5,550 nucleotides of DNA from Flavobacteriaceae bacterium (GTDB taxonomy: Bacteria > Bacteroidota > Bacteroidia > Flavobacteriales > Flavobacteriaceae). The notes below the pieces were generated by a model that saw nothing but the letters and a program-made list of their open reading frames with translations, made no database searches and was not told the DNA's origin. Positions within the stretch are counted from its first letter, which is position 1. Each line of letters opens with the position of its first letter. Shown here one piece after another: positions 1-5,550 of the stretch. The stretch is from the NCBI GenBank assembly GCA_030828025.1, contig JAURDG010000101.1, forward strand, positions 1 to 5,550, in the 5' to 3' direction. The position numbers were made by a program, and so were the translations under genes.

Positions 1-380
1 ACGAATTGCTTTTTATTTTTAGAAAGAAAAAATGGGATTTGCCAAAAGGGAGAATAGAGAAAAACGAAAGCCTTGAGGCAGGTGCCAAGCGAGAGGTAAA
101 AGAAGAAACGGGTGTCAAGCAGCTCCGTCTAGGTGCATTGGCAGGAAAGACGTTTCATATTTTTAAGCGAAATGATCAATATCAGCTAAAAGAAACCTAC
201 TGGTTTTTTATGGACACCGCTTATGCAGGACCGCTTAGTCCAGAAACCAAAGAAGGCATTTCAAAAGCCGTGTGGAAAAATGACAAGAAGACCATCAAAG
301 CCCTTGAGAAAACCTATCCCAACATCAAGCGTTTATTTGAAAAAATAAACTTACCTAAATCGTCACCTGAGCAGGAATAA
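1..380 (+). CDS. NUDIX hydrolase, C-terminal part (5' end outside window)
   Basis: C-terminal portion of a NUDIX-superfamily hydrolase, an Mg2+-dependent pyrophosphohydrolase acting on nucleoside-diphosphate-linked compounds. The substrate cannot be read from the sequence. The full NUDIX box (consensus GX5EX7REUXEEXGU) is at bases 48-116: it begins with the Gly of PKGRIEKNE and ends in REVKEETGV, so the Gly, both parts of the metal-binding REXXEE core and the final Gly are all intact. The frame is open to the left edge (a Glu codon at base 3 precedes the TTG at 6), so that TTG is an internal Leu codon and the gene starts upstream. After the box come a Tyr/Trp-rich beta strand (LKETYWFFMD) and a Lys-rich C-terminal helix. 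The TAA stop (378-380) lies inside the 3' end of coaD, giving a 26-bp tail-to-tail overlap. NUDIX identity is near certain; the specific function is unknown. Confidence 0.93.
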   Translation, partial: ELLFIFRKKKWDLPKGRIEKNESLEAGAKREVKEETGVKQLRLGALAGKTFHIFKRNDQYQLKETYWFFMDTAYAGPLSPETKEGISKAVWKNDKKTIKALEKTYPNIKRLFEKINLPKSSPEQE

Positions 381-807
381 AGGAGCTGTAATCGCCATTG
401 TTCCGAATAATTTCGCGGACAATGCTACTGCTGATATATGAGTTTTGGGCGGAGGTAAGCAAAAACACGGTCTCAATCTTGGACAAATGCCGATTGGTTC
501 GTGCAATTGCTTTTTCAAACTCAAAATCGCCGTTGTTGCGAATGCCTCTAAGAATAAAATCCGCTTGAACTTTGGCGCAAAAATCAATGGTAAGCCCTTT
601 GTAGGAAGCAACCTTGATGCGTGGCTCATCTGCAAAACAAGCGTTCACAAACGATAAGCGTTGCTCCATTGAAAACATATAATTTTTTTCGTTGTTGTGC
701 CCAATACCCACAACTATCTCATCAAAAAAAGAAAGCCCACGTTCTATGATGTCTAAATGCCCAATGGTAATGGGGTCAAAGGAACCGGGAAAAAGCGCAC
801 GTTTCAT
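355..807 (-). CDS. coaD: Phosphopantetheine adenylyltransferase (CoaD)
   Basis: Cytosolic enzyme that transfers AMP from ATP to 4'-phosphopantetheine, giving dephospho-CoA, the penultimate step of coenzyme A synthesis. The 150-residue protein is full length for the family (about 150-165). The nucleotidyltransferase signature PGSFDPITIGH is at residues 7-17, with the family's T14 and H17. K41, the LRGIR segment (R87, R90) and the ISSSIVRE motif (125-132) match conserved substrate- and ATP-binding positions of bacterial CoaD. The ATG (807-805) overlaps the ddl TGA in an ATGA, so it is probably translated by coupling and shares the ddl transcript. The TAG stop (357-355) lies within the convergent NUDIX gene. 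The start places MKRALFPGSFDP at the N-terminus, as in homologues. No residue anomalies seen. Confidence 0.97.
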   Translation of the reverse strand: MKRALFPGSFDPITIGHLDIIERGLSFFDEIVVGIGHNNEKNYMFSMEQRLSFVNACFADEPRIKVASYKGLTIDFCAKVQADFILRGIRNNGDFEFEKAIARTNRHLSKIETVFLLTSAQNSYISSSIVREIIRNNGDYSSFIPAQVTI

Positions 808-1793
808 GCCTCAAAGGTATTGTTTTTTAAGCAGCTATTGATCATGTCTGTGAACAAGTCGGTTAATGCAATACCCACATGACGTGCTTGTTGCGGCAAT
901 AAACTTTGTGCTGTTAGTCCTGGAATGCTGTTGAGTTCCAAGAAAAAAGGTGTATCGCCTTGAAAAATAAAATCACTTCTACTAAAACCTCGTGCACCCA
1001 GTGAGACAAATACCTTTTTAGCTGCTTTTCGAAGGTTTGCTAATTGGATATCGCTTAGTCGGGCGGGAGTAATTTCTTTAGAGTTGCCTTCGTATTTGGC
1101 AGCATAATCAAAAAAATCATTGTTACTAATTATTTCAGTTGGCGGCAACACCACAACTTCGCCTTTGTATTGAATAACGCCAATGGACACTTCGGTACCC
1201 GCCAAAAAACGTTCCACCAAAACTTCATCATCTTCGTTCATTGCTGTTTGTACCGCTTGGTGCATATCCTCAACTTTATGGACTTTAACTACGCCAAAAC
1301 TGCTGCCCGCTTTATTGGCTTTTACAAAACAGGGCAAACCCAAATCTTCCACGATATGCGCAGCAGACCACGTGCTGTTTTTTTGGATGATTTGATGCTT
1401 TGCCATGTGAATGCCATGGGGTTTTAAAAATTCTAAGGTTTCGTATTTGTTGTATGTGAGTCGTGCTACTTCAGCAGAGCAACCCGTGTAAGGCAGACCG
1501 ACTTTTTCCAATAATGTTTGAAGGTCTCCATTTTCCCCCGGAACACCATGAACAGCATTAAATACCGCATCGAACGCTATCTCTTTGCCGTTATAATCAA
1601 AAGTAAACTGGTCAATAGTTAAAAGAATTTGTTGGTCGGCATAGTGCACCGTCCAACCATCACTAGAAATGACAACAGCAGTAGCCTCAAACAATTTTTG
1701 TGACAGATGCCGCATGACTTCCTTGCCGCTCTTTATGGAAATGGCATGCTCAGATGTAGTTCCACCCATGACTACGGCGATATGCTTTTTCAT
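804..1793 (-). CDS. ddl: D-alanine--D-alanine ligase (Ddl)
   Basis: ATP-grasp ligase joining two D-alanines into the dipeptide that ends the peptidoglycan stem peptide; cytosolic. The 329 residues match the usual Ddl length (about 305-350). The N-terminal VVMGGTTSEH carries E15, equivalent to the catalytic Glu of E. coli DdlB. VHGVPGENGDLQ (81-92) and PYTGCS (101-106) are Ddl family motifs. The KAGSSFG segment (161-167) supplies the active-site Ser region. The omega-loop has DYAAKY (229-234), whose Lys-Tyr corresponds to K215-Y216 of DdlB, the Tyr associated with D-Ala rather than D-lactate ligases. Metal-ligand positions are D274, E286 and N288 (in ELNSIPG). The start at 1793 gives the standard N-terminus. 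The gene leads a two-gene unit with coaD (4-base ATGA overlap) and is divergent from the PASTA-rluD pair across 77 bp. Confidence 0.98.
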   Translation of the reverse strand: MKKHIAVVMGGTTSEHAISIKSGKEVMRHLSQKLFEATAVVISSDGWTVHYADQQILLTIDQFTFDYNGKEIAFDAVFNAVHGVPGENGDLQTLLEKVGLPYTGCSAEVARLTYNKYETLEFLKPHGIHMAKHQIIQKNSTWSAAHIVEDLGLPCFVKANKAGSSFGVVKVHKVEDMHQAVQTAMNEDDEVLVERFLAGTEVSIGVIQYKGEVVVLPPTEIISNNDFFDYAAKYEGNSKEITPARLSDIQLANLRKAAKKVFVSLGARGFSRSDFIFQGDTPFFLELNSIPGLTAQSLLPQQARHVGIALTDLFTDMINSCLKNNTFEA

Positions 1794-1810
1794 GTGTTTT
1801 TATGCTAAAC

Positions 1811-1823
1811 GCCCATTTTGGGC
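1811..1823. other. Short GC-rich inverted repeat in the ddl/PASTA divergent spacer
   Basis: The sequence GCCCATTTTGGGC forms a 5-bp stem (GCCCA/TGGGC) with a 3-base loop and stands out in an otherwise AT-rich spacer. On the minus strand it would lie in the ddl leader, ending 17 bases before the ATG. It also overlaps the proposed -33 element of the opposing promoter. It could be a weak leader hairpin, a protein-binding site or chance; the stem is too short to decide. Confidence 0.3.
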
Positions 1824-1851
1824 TTTCATACCACAAATATCATTATTTTTG
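1817..1851 (+). promoter_or_regulatory. Candidate Bacteroidota-type promoter for PASTA-rluD
   Basis: TATTTTTG at 1844-1851 matches the Bacteroidota -7 consensus TAnnTTTG exactly, and TTTG at 1817-1820 could serve as the -33 element. The gap between them is 23 bp, at the upper end of the range described for Flavobacterium promoters. The predicted transcript would start roughly 1855-1860, leaving a leader of only about 10-15 bases before the ATG at 1871, with no Shine-Dalgarno, which is common in this phylum. For the opposite direction (ddl) only an imperfect GATATTTG (1841-1834, minus strand) is visible, without a convincing -33 partner. Confidence 0.45.
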
Positions 1852-1870
1852 GCATTCATTTAAGTAAACC

Positions 1871-2437
1871 ATGCTTCACTTCCTTCGATTTTTATTTAGT
1901 CGTTCGTTTTATTGGAATCTATTGTTGGTGTTGATTGGTATTGCCCTTTTTCTTTTGCTCACGTTTTATGGGCTTTCGTGGCACACCCGTCAAGGTAGGT
2001 TTATCGAAGTGCCAGACTTGACGGCGAAGTCTATAGCGGAGGCTGCTATTATTCTTGATGACAAGAACCTTGCTTATGAGGTTATTGATTCGGCACGATT
2101 TAATCCAGAGTTTTTGCCCTTTGCGGTTATTGAACATTTGCCAAAAGCAGGAGAGCAAGTCAAGAAAAATAGAAAAATATACCTTACGCTAAATCCAGCA
2201 AACTACAATGATGTACGCATTCCTGACGTGATACAAGTCACCAGAAGATCTGCCGAATCTACCTTACGGGCAGTAGGTTTAGAAATTGGCGAGATCAGCT
2301 ATTTGGACAATATTGGAAAGGATATGGTGCTGCAACTTCGTTACGACAACGCACCCATTGCCCCTGGAGAAAAACTTCCGAAAACATCTCGTGTAGATTT
2401 GGTTTTGGGTAATGGAAAAAAGCCAATAGAAGACTGA
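1871..2437 (+). CDS. PASTA domain-containing membrane-anchored protein
   Basis: A 188-residue protein with a short basic N-terminus, one strongly hydrophobic segment at about residues 15-36 (WNLLLVLIGIALFLLLTFYG), then an extracytoplasmic region of two PASTA domains. Domain 1 is about residues 45-108, opening with VPDLTAKSIAEA and ending in AGEQVKKNRKIYLTL. Domain 2 is about 116-180, opening with IPDVIQVTRRSAESTL and ending in PGEKLPKTSRVDLVLG. PASTA domains elsewhere occur on penicillin-binding proteins and Ser/Thr kinases and can bind muropeptides or beta-lactams. No kinase or transpeptidase domain is attached here, so the role is unknown; the periplasmic placement and the divergent ddl suggest a cell-wall-linked sensor or scaffold (inference). 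Its TGA overlaps the next gene's ATG by one base (TGATG), so the two are cotranscribed and likely translationally coupled. Confidence 0.92.
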   Translation: MLHFLRFLFSRSFYWNLLLVLIGIALFLLLTFYGLSWHTRQGRFIEVPDLTAKSIAEAAIILDDKNLAYEVIDSARFNPEFLPFAVIEHLPKAGEQVKKNRKIYLTLNPANYNDVRIPDVIQVTRRSAESTLRAVGLEIGEISYLDNIGKDMVLQLRYDNAPIAPGEKLPKTSRVDLVLGNGKKPIED

Positions 2438-3462
2438 TGGAGCAAGACTTTTCTTTGGACGACCTCCACGAACATTATTCTTTTGCTGCCGATGCGGGTC
2501 AAGAACCCTTGCGTGTAGATAAATTTTTGATGAATCGTGTGGAAAATGCCACACGAAACAAAATTCAACAAGCGGCCACGGCAGGGTCTGTGTTTGTAAA
2601 TGACCGCGCTGTAAAATCAAACTACAAAGTTAAGGGCGGCGATGTCGTTCGGGTTTTGTTGGCACATCCACCACATGAACAATTACTTGTGCCCGAAGAA
2701 ATGTCCTTGGATATTGTATATGAAGACGATGCGCTTTTGGTGCTAAACAAACCTGCTGGACTTGTTGTTCATCCCGGACATGGAAACTATACAGGCACGC
2801 TTATCAATGGTCTTATTTATCATTTTGAAAAGTTACCAAAAAACAGCAATAACCGACCTGGATTGGTTCATCGTATTGATAAAGACACTTCAGGACTTTT
2901 GGTGGTTGCCAAGACGGATGCTGCCATGGCACATTTGGCGCAACAGTTTCACGATAAAACATCCATACGAGAGTATTTGGCACTTGTTTGGGGCGATGTA
3001 AAAGACGACACAGGCACCATTGATGGTTTTTTGGGACGAGATCCGAAAAACCGCTTGTTGATGACTGTGTTTCCCGATGGCGACCAAGGCAAAGCTGCCA
3101 TTACGCATTATGAAGTAGCAGAACGCTTTGGTTATGTTACTCTTGTCAAATGCGTGTTGGAAACAGGTCGTACGCATCAAATTCGTGCCCACATGAAGCA
3201 TATTGGACATACCTTGTTTAACGATGCCCGCTATGGGGGTGATAAAATTCTCAAGGGAACAACCTTTACAAAGTACAAGCAATTTGTCGATAATTGCTTT
3301 AAGCAGTTGCCACGCCAAGCATTACACGCCCGAACACTTGGATTTGTACACCCAAAAACCGGGAAAAAGATGTTTTTTGAATGTCCTTTGCCCGATGATT
3401 TTGCTGGAGCTATTGACAAATGGCAAGCCTATGCGCAACACAAGCAACTGGACAATAGCTAA
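2437..3462 (+). CDS. rluD: RluA-family (RluD-like) 23S rRNA pseudouridine synthase
   Basis: Isomerises specific uridines in RNA to pseudouridine; cytosolic. The 341 residues and domain order fit RluD/RluC-type enzymes. An N-terminal S4 RNA-binding domain is at about residues 24-72 (LRVDKFL ... VFVNDRAVKSNYKVKGGD). The catalytic domain follows from about 90, opening with YEDDALLVLNKPAGLVVHPG. The family signature HRIDKDTSGLLVVAKT (145-160) holds the catalytic Asp, D148. A second conserved block, GRTHQIRAHMKHIGHTLFND, starts at 244 and carries the conserved Arg-rich RTHQIR. In E. coli RluD makes pseudouridines 1911, 1915 and 1917 in helix 69; that target is inferred by similarity, since paralogues (RluC, RluA) share these motifs. 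Translation probably couples to the upstream PASTA gene through TGATG, and the start is fixed by that junction. Confidence 0.93.
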   Translation: MEQDFSLDDLHEHYSFAADAGQEPLRVDKFLMNRVENATRNKIQQAATAGSVFVNDRAVKSNYKVKGGDVVRVLLAHPPHEQLLVPEEMSLDIVYEDDALLVLNKPAGLVVHPGHGNYTGTLINGLIYHFEKLPKNSNNRPGLVHRIDKDTSGLLVVAKTDAAMAHLAQQFHDKTSIREYLALVWGDVKDDTGTIDGFLGRDPKNRLLMTVFPDGDQGKAAITHYEVAERFGYVTLVKCVLETGRTHQIRAHMKHIGHTLFNDARYGGDKILKGTTFTKYKQFVDNCFKQLPRQALHARTLGFVHPKTGKKMFFECPLPDDFAGAIDKWQAYAQHKQLDNS

Positions 3463-3520
3463 TAACCTCATTTTATGTTATATTGCGCTTTTTAGATGCA
3501 ACGTTTAACAAGTTTTGACA

Positions 3521-4282
3521 ATGAAAATTCTCATCTCTCCAGCTAAGTCTTTAGATTTTAAAAGTGCACTGCCTACAACAGCATTTTCCGAACCTGAATT
3601 TTTATCCCAAGCGGCATTGCTCAATATTGCGCTTCGTGAAAAATCTCCTGCTGCGCTGCAAAAGCTCATGGGCATTTCGGAAAAACTTGCGGTGCTGAAT
3701 TGGGAGCGCAATCAAAATTTTTCTATGCCTTTTACACCCGAAAATGCACGCCCTGCGGTTTTCGCCTTTAACGGAGATGTATATGCTGGTTTGGATGCGT
3801 ATTCCTTAAATGAAAAGGGAATAGAACAAGCACAACAAAGCCTCCGAATTCTTTCTGGACTCTATGGTATGCTCAAGCCGTTGGACCTAATGCAACCATA
3901 CCGATTAGAAATGGGCACCTCTTTTGGTGCTGATGGACACAAAAGCCTTTATGGTTTTTGGAAAGAACAACTGACTGAAAAACTAAAAAAAGAACTATCG
4001 CCCAACGAACTAGTTATCAATTTAGCCAGTAAAGAGTACGCCACTGCAATTGACTTTCATAAGCTCGAAACGCCCGTGCTATCCCCAGTTTTTAAAGACT
4101 TTAAAAATGGAAAACTCAAGATTATTTCCTTTTTTGCCAAAAAAGCACGCGGATTGATGGCACGCCATTTAATAGATACCCAAGCCACCACAACGGAAGA
4201 TGTGCTAGCCTTTTCAGCTGACGGCTATGCGTTTAGTGAAACTGAAACGGCAGATGCTACTGCGCCTGTTTTTGTTCGCTAA
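3521..4282 (+). CDS. yaaA: Peroxide stress protein YaaA (DUF328/UPF0246)
   Basis: YaaA-family protein of 253 residues, the usual length (about 245-260). In E. coli YaaA is induced by OxyR and limits intracellular free iron and oxidative damage during hydrogen peroxide stress; its biochemical activity is not fully settled, though DNA binding has been reported. Conserved blocks, in order: KILISPAKSLDF (2-13), FNGDVYAGLDA (83-93), LSGLYGMLKPLDL (111-123) followed by PYRLEMGT (126-133), NLASKEY (167-173) and KKARGLMAR (207-215). I chose ATG 3521 rather than the in-frame TTG at 3515 because family members begin at M-x-I-x-ISPAK. There are 58 bp after rluD on the same strand, so it may be the third gene of that operon or have its own promoter. 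I see no clear -7/-33 pair in the gap. Its 3' end overlaps the convergent THX gene by 26 bp. Confidence 0.95.
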   Translation: MKILISPAKSLDFKSALPTTAFSEPEFLSQAALLNIALREKSPAALQKLMGISEKLAVLNWERNQNFSMPFTPENARPAVFAFNGDVYAGLDAYSLNEKGIEQAQQSLRILSGLYGMLKPLDLMQPYRLEMGTSFGADGHKSLYGFWKEQLTEKLKKELSPNELVINLASKEYATAIDFHKLETPVLSPVFKDFKNGKLKIISFFAKKARGLMARHLIDTQATTTEDVLAFSADGYAFSETETADATAPVFVR

Positions 4283-4373
4283 GCTTTCGTTTCTTTTTTG
4301 GTCTTGGTCGTCTTACGCCAAAGGCTTTGTTTACAATTTTCCCACGCCGTGTTTTTTTGTCTCCTTTACCCAT
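4257..4373 (-). CDS. 30S ribosomal protein THX (bTHX)
   Basis: A 38-codon gene: ATG at 4373-4371, TAG at 4259-4257. The product begins MGKGDKKTRRGKIVNKAFG and continues VRRPRPKKKRKLSEQKQAQ. It is extremely basic (about 17 Lys/Arg in 38) and matches the family pattern GKGD-(K/R)2-T-(K/R)RGKI followed by about ten residues and RPR-x-KKK. In Thermus, THX is a 26-residue peptide bound in the head of the 30S subunit, where it is thought to stabilise packing of 16S rRNA helices; plastid PSRP4 is related. Bacteroidota homologues are slightly longer, as here. It lies downstream of trpA on the same strand after 161 bp, so it may have its own promoter. Its last eight codons and stop overlap the yaaA 3' end in antisense. 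Not a shadow ORF: the family match spans most of the protein and begins exactly at the ATG. Confidence 0.9.
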   Translation of the reverse strand: MGKGDKKTRRGKIVNKAFGVRRPRPKKKRKLSEQKQAQ

Positions 4374-4534
4374 ACTGATTTGAGGTGTTTTAATTGATTT
4401 GGTTAAACGTTGTCGATAACGATAGTTACCGAAAAATTATCCTCAAAAAAAATGTAAAGAATCTGCCCTAAGGGCATAAAAGATAGCATTGATTTGGGGA
4501 ATAATTCTAGCTAAAAATACAAACTTTTAATAAA
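4374..4534. other. Intergenic spacer between trpA end and THX start
   Basis: The longest non-coding stretch of the window, 161 bp and AT-rich, with no plausible ORF or RNA gene seen. On the minus strand, the THX leader, it holds TAATTTTT at 4439-4432, one mismatch from the TAnnTTTG -7 element, but no well-spaced TTG upstream, so a THX promoter here is only a suggestion. Nearer the gene, GGTAAC-TATC-GTTATC at 4430-4415 could fold into a 6-bp stem (one G-U pair) with a 4-base loop, which may form in the THX 5' leader. Confidence 0.4.
4464..4476 (-). terminator. Weak candidate terminator hairpin after trpBA
   Basis: TGCCCTTAGGGCA (minus-strand reading) is a 5-bp perfect stem with a 3-base loop, 58 bases past the trpA stop. 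In the trp transcription direction it is followed by GATTCTTTACA and then an eight-T run (4454-4447 region). The stem is short and the T-run is not immediately adjacent, so it is a poor intrinsic terminator; it could equally be read-through leader structure for THX. No better candidate is visible between trpA and THX. Confidence 0.25.
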
Positions 4535-5296
4535 CTATCGAATTTGTTTGATGAAATCTTTAACGCTAGCTGCGCCATGTGCTTCAAGATGCTTGATAAA
4601 CGCCGAGCCAATAATGGCACCTTTGCTATGCGCGGTTGCCGCTAGGTAGGTTTCTGCGTTACTGATACCAAACCCAACCAATAACTTAGCATTAAGATTC
4701 ATATTGCCGATACGTTTAAAATATTCGGTTTGTACATCGCCAAAACTGCTTTGTGCTCCTGTTGTGGCTGCGCTACTTACCATATAAATAAACCCTTCCG
4801 AAACACTGTCGATATATCGGATACGCTCATCGGGAGTTTGTGGTGTAATTAAAAACATATTGAGCAATCCGTATTGTTGAAATAGCTTTTGATATTGCTC
4901 GTGATAGACATCCACAGGCAAGTCTGGAATGATAAGCCCGTCAATCCCAACTTCTTGACAACGTTGACAAAAACGTTCTACACCATATTGCATCATTGGA
5001 TTAAAATAGCCCATTAGGATAAGTGGTACGCTTATGTGTTTACGTATATCTTTAAGTTGTTCGAATAACTTATCCGTTGTCATGCCGTTTTTTAATGCTT
5101 GTGTAGAGCTTTCTTGTATGGTAGGTCCATCGGCTAAGGGATCAGAAAAAGGAAGCCCTAATTCAATCATATCCACACCAGCATCTTGCAATTGTTTTAG
5201 AATGCCAACCGTATCCTCTAAATGTGGAAACCCAGCCGTAAAATAAATAGACAACAGTTTGTGGTCTTTGTTGAGTGTTTCGTTAATTCTGTTCAT
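4535..5296 (-). CDS. trpA: Tryptophan synthase alpha subunit (TrpA)
   Basis: Alpha subunit of the alpha2-beta2 tryptophan synthase complex. It cleaves indole-3-glycerol phosphate to indole and glyceraldehyde-3-phosphate, and the indole is channelled to TrpB. The TIM-barrel protein has 253 residues (family about 250-270). The active-site signature is MIELGLPFSDPLADGP (43-58), with catalytic E45 and D56 equivalent to E. coli E49 and D60. YFTAGFP (18-24), IIPDLP (122-127), the SSAATTGAQ loop (174-182) and the phosphate-binding GFGIS (208-212) and GSA (230-232) are all present. The ATG overlaps the trpB TAA by one base (TAATG), a tight junction suited to the equal amounts of subunits the complex needs. 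It is the last trp gene in this direction; the next gene on the strand is THX. Confidence 0.98.
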   Translation of the reverse strand: MNRINETLNKDHKLLSIYFTAGFPHLEDTVGILKQLQDAGVDMIELGLPFSDPLADGPTIQESSTQALKNGMTTDKLFEQLKDIRKHISVPLILMGYFNPMMQYGVERFCQRCQEVGIDGLIIPDLPVDVYHEQYQKLFQQYGLLNMFLITPQTPDERIRYIDSVSEGFIYMVSSAATTGAQSSFGDVQTEYFKRIGNMNLNAKLLVGFGISNAETYLAATAHSKGAIIGSAFIKHLEAHGAASVKDFIKQIR

Positions 5297-5550
5297 TAGA
5301 GTTTAAAATAATCAATGTAGGTTGCTAAATCTTTATCGCCACGCCCCGAACAATTAAAGAGCAGCACATCGTCTTTTTGGAATTTTCGCGCATCCAAAAT
5401 GGCAAATGCGTGCGCTGTTTCAATGGCGGGAATGATGCCTTCCATTTGGGATAATGTTAGCCCCCAATCCATAGCCTCTTGGTCAGGAATGGAAATAAAT
5501 TCAGCACGTTTGCTTCGATACAAATGGGCATGCATGGGTCCAACACCAGG
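5296..5550 (-). CDS. trpB: Tryptophan synthase beta subunit (TrpB), C-terminal part
   Basis: The last 84 residues of TrpB, the PLP enzyme that condenses indole with L-serine to tryptophan. The frame is open to the right edge: codons for PGVGP precede the Met at 5535, so that Met is internal and the gene starts beyond the window. Recognisable family blocks are PGVGP at the edge, MEGIIPAIETAHA with the conserved Glu near the PLP pyridine ring, and CSGRGDKD, the C-terminal PLP-contacting and loop motif (SGRGDKD in E. coli TrpB). It ends in TAA (5298-5296), overlapping the trpA start. The GVGP motif is followed by Met where many TrpB have Glu, probably ordinary lineage variation. Other trp genes are expected upstream, outside the window. 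Confidence 0.97.
   Translation of the reverse strand, partial: PGVGPMHAHLYRSKRAEFISIPDQEAMDWGLTLSQMEGIIPAIETAHAFAILDARKFQKDDVLLFNCSGRGDKDLATYIDYFKL

Noticed and set aside
6..8. TTG at 6 as the start of the NUDIX gene
   Set aside because: The frame is open to the window edge with a Glu codon before it, and the segment after it is the middle of the NUDIX fold directly before the NUDIX box, so the gene is cut by the window, not short.
2279..2620. 113-codon minus-strand ORF across the PASTA-rluD junction
   Set aside because: It is antisense to the second PASTA domain and the S4 domain, with Cys/His/Gln-rich low-quality composition and no recognisable motif; a shadow reading frame.
2890..3318. 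142-codon minus-strand ORF inside rluD
   Set aside because: It is antisense to the conserved catalytic domain of the pseudouridine synthase, resembles no protein family and has no context of its own; a shadow reading frame.
3515..3520. TTG at 3515 as the yaaA start, adding two residues
   Set aside because: The ATG at 3521 gives MKILISPAKSLDF, which matches the family N-terminus directly; the TTG extension adds residues with no homologous counterpart.
3463..3520. Promoter for yaaA in the rluD-yaaA gap (TTATATTG near 3479-3486)
   Set aside because: It does not fit TAnnTTTG and has no TTG at suitable spacing; cotranscription with rluD is an equally good explanation.
5034..5246. 70-codon plus-strand ORF antisense to trpA
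   Set aside because: It lies wholly within the conserved N-terminal half of trpA, opposite the catalytic motif, and shows no family resemblance.

Overview
The window looks like a core chromosomal segment from a member of the Bacteroidota, most likely Flavobacteriia. The evidence is moderate-to-low GC, an almost complete lack of Shine-Dalgarno sequences before the starts, a TAnnTTTG-type promoter element in the one divergent intergenic region, a stand-alone membrane-anchored PASTA protein beside ddl, and a small THX-type ribosomal protein. I cannot name a genus. I see no insertion sequences, phage genes, CRISPR repeats, tRNA or rRNA genes, and no sign of recent transfer.

Layout from left to right. 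Bases 1-380 (+) hold the C-terminal part of a NUDIX hydrolase whose start lies outside the window. Converging on it, with tails overlapping by 26 bp, is a minus-strand pair: ddl (D-Ala-D-Ala ligase, 804-1793) followed by coaD (phosphopantetheine adenylyltransferase, 355-807), joined by an ATGA overlap. A 77-bp divergent spacer (1794-1870) separates ddl from a plus-strand pair, a PASTA-domain membrane protein (1871-2437) and an RluD-like pseudouridine synthase (2437-3462), joined by a TGATG overlap. After 58 bp comes yaaA (3521-4282, +). Its 3' end overlaps, again by 26 bp, a 38-codon minus-strand gene for ribosomal protein THX (4257-4373). A 161-bp spacer then leads to the end of the trp operon on the minus strand: trpA (4535-5296) directly after trpB (5296-5550, C-terminal part only), joined by TAATG.

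Functionally this is a dense block of housekeeping genes: peptidoglycan precursor synthesis (ddl) and a probable envelope protein (PASTA), coenzyme A synthesis (coaD), ribosome biogenesis and structure (RluD-like, THX), peroxide/iron stress (yaaA) and tryptophan synthesis (trpBA). About 95% of the window is coding. I find no evidence of an undescribed system. The points most worth a second look are the very short THX gene, which ordinary ORF length cut-offs miss, the two convergent 3' overlaps, and the pairing of a kinase-less PASTA protein with ddl and an rRNA modification enzyme.
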